DNA from: Rhizobium sullae | GTDB lineage: Bacteria; Pseudomonadota; Alphaproteobacteria; Rhizobiales; Rhizobiaceae | DNA length: 64,000 bases | Assembly: GCF_900169785.1 (NCBI RefSeq) | Contig: NZ_FWER01000007.1 | Span: 87,959 to 151,958, forward strand | Direction of reading: 5' to 3' | In this document: piece after piece, positions 46,096 through 54,434 of the stretch | Layout of the letters: every line of letters starts with the position of its first letter | How positions within the stretch are numbered: position 1 is the first letter of the stretch | Program-made: the position numbers and the translations under genes | Notes under the pieces: generated by a model | What the model saw: only the letters and a program-made list of their open reading frames with translations | The model's database searches: none | What the model was told of the DNA's origin: nothing

Positions 46096-46524
46096 TCAGA
46101 TGCCTTTGCTCTCGGTATCCGGCACGATCTGCACGCCGTTGATCTTGTAGCCGCCATCTGGCTGCCGCATCATTTGGTAGATCGCCGTCCAGTCCTTGCC
46201 GTCGCGGCCGGATATCAGAACCTCGTGATAAATCATCGTGCCGTCATCGATCGAACGGCTGCGGCCGAAGGCGTAGTTCCCGGGATGATAGACAGGCTCG
46301 TAGCTCTTCTTCACCATCGCAAAGAACATGTTCTTGTCCGGATACATCGCCTTGATACCAGGCGCAGCAAAGGAATAGGCCGCTTCCGCATCGTCCTTCA
46401 GGAAAGCCGTGATCTGATCCTCGATGATATGCCGCGTCGCATCGATCGGATCTTCAGCACGCGCCGGCAAGGAGAAGAGGACCGTCGCAGCACACAGAGC
46501 AAGCACAGCATATAGGGCGCGCAT
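46096..46524 (-). CDS. DUF4864-like secreted protein
   Basis: A 142-residue protein with a signal peptide (RALYAVLALCAATVLFSLPARA) when started at 46524, then IIEDQITAFLKDDAEAAYSFAAPGIKAMYPD, the DUF4864 core that resembles an NTF2-like fold. No enzymatic residues stand out and function is unknown. It converges with tgt with 3 bases between the stops. The open frame continues 13 codons upstream to 46563 but the signal peptide supports 46524. Confidence 0.75.
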   Translation of the reverse strand: MRALYAVLALCAATVLFSLPARAEDPIDATRHIIEDQITAFLKDDAEAAYSFAAPGIKAMYPDKNMFFAMVKKSYEPVYHPGNYAFGRSRSIDDGTMIYHEVLISGRDGKDWTAIYQMMRQPDGGYKINGVQIVPDTESKGI

Positions 46525-46621
46525 GGATTCATCTCCGGCGATATCAATCGGAGTGTAGGCCATTTTGCGGATTAGAAAAGTAGGCCGCGTCAGGGGAAGG
46601 CCCTAGCTTTCGACGCTCTGT

Positions 46622-47683
46622 TCAAGCGTAGACATCCTTGATTGCGTCCAGGGGGCCTTTCAGCGCGGTCCGTGGATGGATCAACTCCGGCTGGATGAGG
46701 TGAATCTTGTTGACGGGGCGATGTTCTTCGATGAGCTCAAATGCTTTTGCAAGCATGCTCTCGGTGTTCTGCCTGATCATGATGACCGGGAAGGGCAGGA
46801 ATGAGCCGAAGGGATCATAGTCGTAGCAGCCGACGACGATGTCGGCGAAGGTCTCGTGGGGGTGCTGCGCCATGAAGCGGAGCAGACCCTCGAAGTTGAT
46901 CGAGGAATTGATGAAGAGCCCGCGCGGCAGCTTGCCTTCGCGCTCATAGAAGGCTTCGAAGGCCTTCTGTGTCATATTGGGTGAATAGCCGGTCGGCTGA
47001 ATGCATGCATCCTTGCTCGTGCCGAGCAGCGCCTTTTTGATATCGCGGAAGCCTCTTATGCGTTCCCGGCTGGCATGGTCGTTACGTCCGCCAAACAGGA
47101 ATAGCTCGTCGGGCTTCAGCGGACGGGCGGGATCGAAACGCTGAATGATCGCTTCGGTCAGCATCCGCGCGCCCTGATAGTTGTCGCTGATGACCGATGG
47201 CGCCTTCGTCCCCGGCAGGTCGATATTGATGTGCCGGATGCCCGCGGCTTCGCACAAGGTGTGAACGCTGTCGGGATCGGTTGCCCCGGCGATGAACAGT
47301 TCATCAATCGAATAGGAGATCAGCGTTTCGACGGTTGCAAGCTCTTCCTGAGGATCGCGGGAAGCGCTGACGACGACCGGACATTTGCCGTGGCTGCGCA
47401 CCTGTGCCTCGAAGGTCTGTGCCATGGACGAGAAATAGCGGTTGTCATGCACCGGCAGAAGCAGCCCGACAAGCCCCGAGCGGGAATTGCGTAAGCCGCG
47501 GGCCTGGAGGTTGGCAGTATATTGGTGCTGTTCGGCGAGGTTCTGAATAAGTTCGGCCGTGCTTTCCCGAATGCGCCGTTTACGCCAGGTGCCGTTCAGG
47601 ACGGCGCTGACGGTCGAGGCGGAGCATCCCGACAGGATCGAAAGATCATAGATCGTCGCTTTCTTTTTGCCCTGTTGCTTCAT
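46622..47683 (-). CDS. LacI-family transcriptional regulator
   Basis: A 353-residue repressor-type protein. The N-terminal helix-turn-helix (ATIYDLSILSGCSASTVSAVLNG, about 8-30) is followed by a periplasmic-binding-protein-like sensor domain (VGLLLPVHDNRYFSSMAQTFE onward). The start at 47683 follows GGAGG. It diverges from the sugar ABC operon at 47926-53340, with the near-perfect palindrome at 47751-47770 between them, so it very likely represses that operon and perhaps itself; the inducer should be the imported sugar or its phosphate. The hinge helix region is less canonical than in LacI (no clear LQARGLR alternative), but NLQARGLRN is present. Confidence 0.87.
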   Translation of the reverse strand: MKQQGKKKATIYDLSILSGCSASTVSAVLNGTWRKRRIRESTAELIQNLAEQHQYTANLQARGLRNSRSGLVGLLLPVHDNRYFSSMAQTFEAQVRSHGKCPVVVSASRDPQEELATVETLISYSIDELFIAGATDPDSVHTLCEAAGIRHINIDLPGTKAPSVISDNYQGARMLTEAIIQRFDPARPLKPDELFLFGGRNDHASRERIRGFRDIKKALLGTSKDACIQPTGYSPNMTQKAFEAFYEREGKLPRGLFINSSINFEGLLRFMAQHPHETFADIVVGCYDYDPFGSFLPFPVIMIRQNTESMLAKAFELIEEHRPVNKIHLIQPELIHPRTALKGPLDAIKDVYA

Positions 47684-47750
47684 GTGATCCTCCAGCAGTT
47701 CCTTAGTGCCGATTTCCTCTTGACGAAAGCTTAAATCCAAAAGATATTAT

Positions 47751-47791
47751 TTGCACCATCGATTGTGCAAGGAAGAAATATCGATTGTGCA
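47751..47791. promoter_or_regulatory. LacI-type operator pair upstream of the sugar ABC operon
   Basis: Main site 47751-47770, TTGCACCATCGATTGTGCAA: an imperfect 20-bp palindrome centred on ATCGAT with a single mismatched pair. Its right half, ATCGATTGTGCA (47758-47769), recurs at 47780-47791 exactly 22 bases later (two helical turns) as a half-site. Both lie between the divergent regulator and transporter genes. Binding by the adjacent LacI-type protein is inferred. Confidence 0.7.
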
Positions 47792-47925
47792 TTTGAGGTC
47801 CGCTTGAGGAGGCGGCGCGTTGGAGGATGCGATTTCCGCGTCGACCGAAACCAAACTGACAGGTACCGCCAGCCGGCGGCCCGTGAGTGTTTCCCTGCGT
47901 GAAAACGTCTGGAGGAGGAAGAGAT

Positions 47926-48903
47926 ATGAAAAAGCTTATGATCGCAGTGCTTGCTGCATCGCTGTCGCTTGGCGTTTCGTTCGCAGCGCTGGCCGCAGAT
48001 AAGGTCGGCGTCGTCGTCAAGATCGGTGGCATCCCATGGTTTAATGCAATGGAAGCCGGGATCAAGGAGCAGGGGGGCAAGCTCGGTCTCGATGCCTTCA
48101 TGGTCGGCCCGACGAGCGCCGATCCAGCGCTTCAGGTGCGCGCCATCGAGGACCTGATTGCCCAGAACGTCAAAGTGATCGGCGTCGTTCCGAACGACGC
48201 GAAAGTGCTGGAACCCGTTCTGGCCAAGGCGAAGGCGGCGGGCATTATCGTGATCACCCATGAATCGCCCGGCCAGAAAGGCGCCGACTGGAATTTCGAA
48301 TTGGCCTCGTCGACCGGCTTCGGCGAAGCGCATGCCAAGCTCCTGGCGGAGAAAATGGCCGGCAAGGGCGAATATGCCGTGTTCGTCGGCTCGCTCACGG
48401 TTCCGTTGCACAATGCCTGGGCGGATGCAGCGATCGCTTACATCAAGGCGAATTATCCCGATATGAAGCTAGTCGGCGAGCGCTACGGCGTGGCCGAGGA
48501 TGTCGACAAGAGCCGCTCGACGGCACTCGATCTCATCTCCGCGCATCCGGATCTCAAGGGTTTCCTTGCTTTCGGCAGCCAGGGCCCCATCGGTGCGGGC
48601 CGCGCCGTCGAGGAGCGCCGCAAGACTGGGGAAATCTTCGTTCTTGGGCCTTTTTCGCCCGGCCAGGGCCGGAAGCTCATCAAGGCGGACGCGATTTCCG
48701 GAGGCTTCATGTGGAATCCGAAGCAGGCCGGCGAAGTCTTCGTCACCATGGCCGATCGCCTGATCAAGGGTGAGAGCGTCAAGGACGGCGACAACATTCC
48801 CGGTCTTGGTGTGATCAAGCCGGTCGGCAACGACATCATCGTCGATCAACTGCTGCCGATCAACAAGGACACCGTGGACGAGCTTGCGGGCATGGGCTTG
48901 TAA
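47926..48903 (+). CDS. Periplasmic sugar-binding protein (CUT2, RhaS/LsrB-like)
   Basis: A 325-residue periplasmic receptor. The signal peptide is KKLMIAVLAASLSLGVSFAALAA; the mature protein starts DKVGVVVKIGGIPWFNAMEAGIKE and is of the type that includes RhaS and LsrB. The ATG at 47926 has GGAGGAGGAAG upstream; the open frame upstream to 47887 is rejected. It is the first gene of the operon under the LacI-type operator, followed by two GC-rich hairpins before the ATPase. The ligand is unknown; the epimerase at the operon end points to a ketose. Confidence 0.85.
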   Translation: MKKLMIAVLAASLSLGVSFAALAADKVGVVVKIGGIPWFNAMEAGIKEQGGKLGLDAFMVGPTSADPALQVRAIEDLIAQNVKVIGVVPNDAKVLEPVLAKAKAAGIIVITHESPGQKGADWNFELASSTGFGEAHAKLLAEKMAGKGEYAVFVGSLTVPLHNAWADAAIAYIKANYPDMKLVGERYGVAEDVDKSRSTALDLISAHPDLKGFLAFGSQGPIGAGRAVEERRKTGEIFVLGPFSPGQGRKLIKADAISGGFMWNPKQAGEVFVTMADRLIKGESVKDGDNIPGLGVIKPVGNDIIVDQLLPINKDTVDELAGMGL

Positions 48904-48922
48904 GTTCGCCAGGACGCGTTCT

Positions 48923-48951
48923 CCCGGCCTGCCGGGCTGGCTTCGGCCGGC
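48923..48951 (+). promoter_or_regulatory. Tandem GC-rich hairpins after the binding-protein gene
   Basis: Hairpin 1: CCCGG-CCTG-CCGGG (48923-48936). Hairpin 2: GCTGGC-TTCG-GCCGGC (48936-48951), with a UUCG tetraloop in the RNA. There is no T-run, so these are more likely mRNA-stabilising or attenuating structures than full terminators. Confidence 0.6.
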
Positions 48952-48982
48952 TCGGTGGCGCCGGGAAATTCCATAGGTTGAT

Positions 48983-50500
48983 ATGATGACCGCACCTGAA
49001 AGCCCGGAAGACGGCCCAAAGCCGCTGTTGTCGCTGCGCAACATCAACATGACCTTCGGCGGCGTCAAAGCGTTGAAGAACGTCAGCTTCGACGTTCTTC
49101 CAGGCGAGGTGCATTGCCTGGCGGGTGAAAACGGCTCCGGCAAGAGCACGTTGATCAAGATCATCACCGGCGTTTATCGTCCCCAGTCCGGTGCCGTCAT
49201 CGAATATGACGGCCAGACCTATTCGCACATGTCGCCGGTAACGGCCCAAGCCGCGGGCATCCAGGTCATCTGGCAGGATCTCGCCTTGTTTCCGGAAATG
49301 ACGGTTGCCGAGAACATCGCCTTCCAGACGGTGCTTGGCCGCTGGCCGCGGCCTGTCAACTATAACAGCATGCGGGAGACCGCGGTAAGGGCGCTTGCGC
49401 GGCTTGGCGTCGCTCTCGATGTGGATCTGCCACTGAAGGATTATGCGATCGCCCAGCGCCAAATCGTGGCAATCGCGCGAGCGCTCATCGGTGACGCCAA
49501 GCTGGTCTTCATGGACGAGCCAACCGCCTCGCTCACGCAATCTGAAACCGACCGTCTTATCGGCATTGTCCGGACACTCTCCGCTTCCGGCGTGGCCGTT
49601 GTGTTCGTCAGCCACCGGCTCGCCGAGGTGCTCGAGATATCGAGCCGGCTGACGGTCCTGAGAGACGGTGCACTTGTCGGCATCTATCCGGCAACAGGCA
49701 TGACCCAGTCGCGCATCACCGAGCTGATGACCGGAAAGACTTTCGACCAGGCGCTCCGCGTCCGCGACGTTAGCCGCAATCCGGTGGTGCTGGAGGTCGA
49801 TGGGCTCTCGCGGCCGGGGCAGTTCGAGGATATTTCCCTTAGCGTGCGGTGCGGGGAGACATTGGGTATTACCGGCCTGCTCGGCGCCGGCCGCACCGAG
49901 CTTGCGCACTCCTTGTTCGGCATGCTGAAACCGAAAGCTGGTACGATCCGGCTTGAGGGCAAGCCGGTGCGTTTCTCCTCCAATCGCGAGGCCATCGCAG
50001 CCGGTATCGCCTATCTCTCCGAGGACCGGCTGTCGCTCGGCCTCATTCAGCCTCAGTCGATCGCCGACAACCTGGTGATCGCGTCGCTTGACAGGATCAT
50101 CTCCCGCGGGCTGTTGTCCGATTCCCGCAAGTGGGATCTCGTTGCCCGGTGGATCGCCGATCTCGGCATCAGGATCGGCAAGCAGGACGATGCCGTTTCG
50201 ACGCTTTCGGGCGGCAACCAGCAGCGCGTGGCCATCGCCAAGTGGCTGGCGACAAACCCGAAACTGCTCATTCTCGACGCCCCGACCGTCGGCGTCGATG
50301 TCGGTGCCCGCGCCGGCATCTTCGATATCGTCGCCAAGCTCGCCGACAGCGGCCTCGCGATCATCCTGATCTCCGACGAGGTCCCGGAGGTCTATTTCCA
50401 CGCGGATCGCGTTCTGCATATGGCCAAGGGCCGTATCGTCAACAGGTTTACGCCGCGCGATTGCGCACTTCAGGACATTGAGGCTGCCGTCTATGCGTAA
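48983..50500 (+). CDS. Sugar ABC transporter ATPase (CUT2)
   Basis: A 505-residue duplicated ATPase. Domain 1 has Walker A GENGSGKST (48-56) and Walker B VFMDEPTASLT. Domain 2 has LSGGNQQRVAIAKWLATNPKLLILDAPTVGVDVG; here the usual DEP reads DAP, as expected for a non-hydrolysing half, and the P-loop GLLGAGRTE lacks the Lys. The gene overlaps the first permease by 8 bases. An equally possible start is the ATG at 48986. Confidence 0.88.
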   Translation: MMTAPESPEDGPKPLLSLRNINMTFGGVKALKNVSFDVLPGEVHCLAGENGSGKSTLIKIITGVYRPQSGAVIEYDGQTYSHMSPVTAQAAGIQVIWQDLALFPEMTVAENIAFQTVLGRWPRPVNYNSMRETAVRALARLGVALDVDLPLKDYAIAQRQIVAIARALIGDAKLVFMDEPTASLTQSETDRLIGIVRTLSASGVAVVFVSHRLAEVLEISSRLTVLRDGALVGIYPATGMTQSRITELMTGKTFDQALRVRDVSRNPVVLEVDGLSRPGQFEDISLSVRCGETLGITGLLGAGRTELAHSLFGMLKPKAGTIRLEGKPVRFSSNREAIAAGIAYLSEDRLSLGLIQPQSIADNLVIASLDRIISRGLLSDSRKWDLVARWIADLGIRIGKQDDAVSTLSGGNQQRVAIAKWLATNPKLLILDAPTVGVDVGARAGIFDIVAKLADSGLAIILISDEVPEVYFHADRVLHMAKGRIVNRFTPRDCALQDIEAAVYA

Positions 50501-51494
50501 CGCCGTTCAGTCCCATGCGACGGAATTTGCCCTGCTTGCGGTTATCGCAATCATCTGCCTCTTCCTGTCGATCGTCACCGACCGCTTCTTTTCGCTGGGA
50601 AACGCGTTCGACCTGCTCAACACCAGTTCTGTCAACATCATTTTCGCCGTTGGCCTGCTGGTCGTGCTGATTGCCGGTGGCATTGATATCTCCTTCGCGG
50701 TCGCCGCCTCCGTCGTTCAATACATCACCGCAATCTTGCTCGGCTGGGTAGGCGGCGGCAGTTGGGTGAGCGGATTGCTGATCGCCAGCGGACTCGGAAT
50801 CCTGCTCGGAGCCGTCAATGCCTTCCTGATCCACAAATTCCGGATCATTTCGATCGTTGTGACCATCGCGACCTTCAACATCTATTTTGGCCTGTTGATG
50901 TTCTTCACGCGCGGAGTATCGATCTACGATCTGCCGGACTGGCTGACCACGCGCATTATCCTGTTCGAGCACGAGATGGCCGACGGAAGCTGGATCGAGA
51001 TCACGCTGCCGGTGCTGGTCATGCTCATCTGCGTCGCCGCCACCTGGCTGCTCATCACACGAACGACGACAGGACGGCAGCTTTATGCTTTCGGCGACAA
51101 TCCGGAAGGCGCGCGCCGTTTCGGCATCAATATCGGCGCAATGCAATTCATCGCCTATGGCTGGCTTGGCCTGATGGCTGGTATCGGCGGCCTGATCCAG
51201 GCGCATTACGCACAGGAAGTCGTCCCGAACGCGCTATACGGCCGCGAGCTCGACGTACTTGCCGCTGTGGTACTTGGCGGCGCCCGGCTCGGCGGCGGGA
51301 AGGGGTCGGTGCTCGGTTGCGTGCTGGGCGTGCTGCTCATCTCGATCACGCAGAATGGTCTCAATCTCGCAGGCGTCTCGCCCTATGCCTTCAAGATGAT
51401 CGTCGGCGCCATTATTCTGGTTGCCATCACGCTGTCGAATGCACGCATTGAAAAGCTGCTGCCGTTCATGCGCCAGAATGGAGGCAGCAAATGA
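50493..51494 (+). CDS. Sugar ABC transporter permease 1 (CUT2)
   Basis: A 333-residue polytopic permease. It begins at the ATG at 50493 within the end of the ATPase gene, and IIFAVGLLVVLIAGGIDISF is the CUT2 permease signature, with LDVLAAVVLGGARLGGG as the coupling segment. It ends in an ATGA overlap with permease 2. An upstream in-frame ATG at 50478 adds only five residues. Confidence 0.86.
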   Translation: MRNAVQSHATEFALLAVIAIICLFLSIVTDRFFSLGNAFDLLNTSSVNIIFAVGLLVVLIAGGIDISFAVAASVVQYITAILLGWVGGGSWVSGLLIASGLGILLGAVNAFLIHKFRIISIVVTIATFNIYFGLLMFFTRGVSIYDLPDWLTTRIILFEHEMADGSWIEITLPVLVMLICVAATWLLITRTTTGRQLYAFGDNPEGARRFGINIGAMQFIAYGWLGLMAGIGGLIQAHYAQEVVPNALYGRELDVLAAVVLGGARLGGGKGSVLGCVLGVLLISITQNGLNLAGVSPYAFKMIVGAIILVAITLSNARIEKLLPFMRQNGGSK

Positions 51495-52486
51495 CCGCAA
51501 TCATCAGGCGCAGCAGGGCCGTCCTGGGGCCGGAAATGGCCGGGCCGGGACTTGCGCTCTTCGCGGTGGTGCTCTTCTTCGGCCTGGCGTCGCCTCAGTT
51601 CCTGAGTCGTGCCACCTTCGGCTCAGTCGCCTTCCAGCTGCCGGAGCTCGGGCTTCTCACGCTCGCCATGCTGCTGCCGGTGCTCACCGGCGGGCTCAAT
51701 CTTGCCATCACCTTCACCGCCAACATTGCCGGATTGACGCTCGCCTGGGTGTTGCAAATGAACGGCGGCGTGGATGCGGGACCCTTCGCCTTCTTCCTCG
51801 GCAGCCTGCTCGCTATCGGCGCGGGCGCGGCAAGCGGTGTCGTGATGGGGCTGGTGATCGCCTATACGCGTGCCCACCCGATCCTGGTGTCGTTGTCGAT
51901 GATGATCTTCCTACGCGGGCTCGGCGAGTTCTTGACGCGCGGCGGCGATGTTTCCGGCTTCCCGGCCTACCTTGCGCCGCTCGGTCATGGCAGCGTGCTT
52001 GGTTTTCCGGTGCCGCTCCTCGTTTTCATCGGCTGTGTGGCGATCTGGCATCTGTTGCTGACGCGGATGAAGCTAGGCTTCAACACCTACATGATCGGCT
52101 CGAATATCGAGGCGACGCGATATTCGGGCGTCAATACGCGCAAGGTCCTGGTGCTGGTTTATATGCTGTCTGGCGCCATGTGCGCGGTCGCCGGCATCAT
52201 CATGCTCGCCCGGTTCAACTCGGTGCGCGTCGGTCACGGCGAATCCTACCTGTTGATCACCGTGCTTGCCTGTTTTCTCGGCGGCGTCAATCCGTTCGGC
52301 GGCTTCGGCCGGGTCATCCCCGTTTTCGTGGCGCTCGTCGTTCTGCAACTGCTCGCGTCCGGTCTCAACCTGATGGGCGCCAACCAGCATTTGGCGACGG
52401 CCGTCTGGGGCATCCTGCTCATCGCCGTGATGATCCTGCGCTACGCCGCGGGGCATCTCAAACTGCTCAACCGGAAAAAAGGATAA
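51491..52486 (+). CDS. Sugar ABC transporter permease 2 (CUT2)
   Basis: A 331-residue second permease. Its signature (LGLLTLAMLLPVLTGGLNLAI) differs somewhat from the canonical GIDLS, with Asn replacing Asp, so it may be the more diverged half of the heterodimer. LITVLACFLGGVNPFGG is the coupling loop. It starts in a 4-base overlap with permease 1; the epimerase follows after 5 bases. Confidence 0.85.
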   Translation: MTAIIRRSRAVLGPEMAGPGLALFAVVLFFGLASPQFLSRATFGSVAFQLPELGLLTLAMLLPVLTGGLNLAITFTANIAGLTLAWVLQMNGGVDAGPFAFFLGSLLAIGAGAASGVVMGLVIAYTRAHPILVSLSMMIFLRGLGEFLTRGGDVSGFPAYLAPLGHGSVLGFPVPLLVFIGCVAIWHLLLTRMKLGFNTYMIGSNIEATRYSGVNTRKVLVLVYMLSGAMCAVAGIIMLARFNSVRVGHGESYLLITVLACFLGGVNPFGGFGRVIPVFVALVVLQLLASGLNLMGANQHLATAVWGILLIAVMILRYAAGHLKLLNRKKG

Positions 52487-52491
52487 GGCCC

Positions 52492-53340
52492 ATGGAAGGC
52501 TTTGGTGTTCATACTAGCATGTGGACCATGAATTGGGATCGCGCCGGCGCGGAAAAGGCGATTGCCGCCGCCGTCAAATATGAGATGGACTTCATCGAGA
52601 TCGCGCTCCTCAATGTCCCGGCCGTCGATGCGGCGCATACCAGGACCTTGCTGGAAAAACACAAGCTGCGCGCTGTCTGCTCGCTGGGCTTGCCGGAGAA
52701 CGCCTGGGCATCAGTTCGTCCCGACGCGGCGATCGAGCATTTGAAGGTCGCCATCGATAAAACGGCGGAAATGGGGGCGGAAGCGCTTTCCGGTGTGATT
52801 TTCGGCGGCATCGGCGAGCGCACTGGCGTACCGCCGACGCAAGGCGAATACGACAATATCGCGCGCGCGCTGCAGGCAGCGGCCAAGCATGCCCAGTCGA
52901 AGGGTATCGAATTGGGCGTCGAGGCGGTGAACCGTTACGAGAACCATCTGATCAACACCGCCCGCCAGGCGGTGGACATGATCGAGCGGGTCGGGGCCGA
53001 CAATGTTTTCGTTCATCTCGACACCTATCATATGAACATCGAGGAGAGGGGTGCCGCCAACGGCATTCTCGATGCCCGCGATCATCTGAAGTACATCCAT
53101 CTTTCGGAAAGCGACCGAGGCACGCCAGGCTACGGCAATGTTCCCTGGAACGAGGTATACGCGGCGCTCGCCGCCATCGGCTTCAAGGGCGGGCTCGCGA
53201 TGGAGAGTTTCATCAACATGCCGCCGCAGGTCGCTTACGGCCTCGCGGTCTGGCGGCCGGTGGCAAAAGACGAGGCAGAGGTGATGGGTAACGGCCTGCC
53301 GTTCCTGCGCAACAAGGCACGGCAATACGGCCTGATCTGA
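52492..53340 (+). CDS. Ketose 3-epimerase-like sugar epimerase (TIM barrel)
   Basis: A 282-residue AP-endonuclease-2-type barrel closely resembling D-allulose/D-tagatose 3-epimerases. All four metal ligands can be placed: E144 (GVEAVNRYENH), D177 (VHLDTYHMNIEE), H203 (YIHLSESDRG) and E238 (AMESF), and the substrate-ring motif NRYENHLINTA is intact. It should interconvert C3 epimers of a ketose taken up by the operon's transporter, most likely to feed a sugar kinase encoded elsewhere. Start ATG at 52492 is 5 bases after permease 2; the in-frame open frame upstream is a shadow of that permease. Confidence 0.84.
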   Translation: MEGFGVHTSMWTMNWDRAGAEKAIAAAVKYEMDFIEIALLNVPAVDAAHTRTLLEKHKLRAVCSLGLPENAWASVRPDAAIEHLKVAIDKTAEMGAEALSGVIFGGIGERTGVPPTQGEYDNIARALQAAAKHAQSKGIELGVEAVNRYENHLINTARQAVDMIERVGADNVFVHLDTYHMNIEERGAANGILDARDHLKYIHLSESDRGTPGYGNVPWNEVYAALAAIGFKGGLAMESFINMPPQVAYGLAVWRPVAKDEAEVMGNGLPFLRNKARQYGLI

Positions 53341-53462
53341 CGCTGAGGCTATTTGCGCAGCTTGGCGCGCCGCTCGCGTGCGATCTCGTTCGCTGTTGCG
53401 CAATAATAGCCGTTGAGATTTTGCTTAATCCTCGAACGCGTTGCGGCGCAATTCGGGGAAAA

Positions 53463-53912
53463 TCATCGAGCGCTGTCGATCGCGGGTACAGTGAATTTCA
53501 CAACTTTTCCGCCTAGCACTTCGTGTTCTGGCGTGGCGATTTCGATGAGCACTTTGTGTTCGCCTGGCGGCAGTCCGGTCAGGACGATCGCGCCAGTGCC
53601 GCCTGCATCGGCCCACCGCCATGGCAGGTCATCGATGCTGACATGGAGGTGCCCAGCTCGCGGCGAGACATCGGTTGCGCTAGCGCCGAAGATGGGCAGG
53701 ATGCGGAAGTTCTCGGCCCGATAGGGAATGATGGCTACGCCTCTGGTAATCAGAGGTCTCGGAAGGGGCTGATCCACGAAGAGTTTGGGTGCAGGCTCGT
53801 TCTTGATCGGCAGGAACTGTGTGGCTGCATGTTGCGGCGATTGCGCGTGGATGGGTGTGCCCGCGGCGAGTAGGAAAGCTGCCGTTGCGAGGGCTCTTGT
53901 GATCGTGGTCAT
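53463..53912 (-). CDS. DUF6130-like secreted protein
   Basis: A 149-residue protein with a signal peptide (ITRALATAAFLLAAGTPIHAQ). The mature part contains GVAIIPYRAENFRILPIF, DVSPRAGHLHVSIDDLPWRWADA and LPPGEHKVLIEIA, which look like the DUF6130 family as I remember it. The beta-rich pattern suggests a small immunoglobulin-like or cupredoxin-like domain; no function is known. It sits in a minus-strand run with Ohr and SDR genes. Confidence 0.65.
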   Translation of the reverse strand: MTTITRALATAAFLLAAGTPIHAQSPQHAATQFLPIKNEPAPKLFVDQPLPRPLITRGVAIIPYRAENFRILPIFGASATDVSPRAGHLHVSIDDLPWRWADAGGTGAIVLTGLPPGEHKVLIEIATPEHEVLGGKVVKFTVPAIDSAR

Positions 53913-54005
53913 GACAAAAATCTCGTCGTAGTCGCGCCGGTCATGACCGACATATCTCGGGACGCCGGCGCGGTGTTGGGTTGGAGGGCCTTAATCGGAC
54001 ACCGA

Positions 54006-54413
54006 TCAAACGACATTGAGCTCGACTGCGATGTTGCCGCGGGTGGCCTTGGAATAGGGGCAGAGCTGGTGGGCGCGCTCGACCAAAGACCTGGCGAGGT
54101 TCGCCTCGATGCCCGGCAGCTTTGCATTCAGCCGTGCCTGCAGCACATAGCCGTCGTCATTGAAGACGAGGTCGATTTCGGCATTTATCGCAGCGTCGGC
54201 GGGCACGCGGAGTTGGCGCTCGGCAGCCGCCCTTCCGATTGCGCCGAGGAAACAGGCGGACCAGCCCGCCGCGAAGAGCTGTTCGGGATTTGTGCCTAGG
54301 CCTGAAGAGCCCGGCGGCGACAGTTTGACATCGAGACGCCCGTCGGAACTGCGAGACGCGCCGTCTCGGCCGCCCGTGGTGTTGGTGTTGCCAGTGTAGA
54401 TGACTTTCGGCAT
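54006..54413 (-). CDS. ohr: Organic hydroperoxide resistance protein (Ohr/OsmC)
   Basis: Thiol peroxidase that reduces fatty-acid and organic hydroperoxides. The 135-residue length is that of Ohr, and both catalytic cysteines are present: C54 (AAGWSACFLGAI) and C118 (RAHQLCPYSKAT). The N-terminus KVIYTGNTNTTGGRDG is the Ohr-type start. No OhrR repressor is in the window. Neighbours include a DUF6130-like gene and an SDR, which together look like a stress-response group. Confidence 0.9.
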   Translation of the reverse strand: MPKVIYTGNTNTTGGRDGASRSSDGRLDVKLSPPGSSGLGTNPEQLFAAGWSACFLGAIGRAAAERQLRVPADAAINAEIDLVFNDDGYVLQARLNAKLPGIEANLARSLVERAHQLCPYSKATRGNIAVELNVV

Positions 54414-54434
54414 TAAGATGTACCTTGTTGAATT

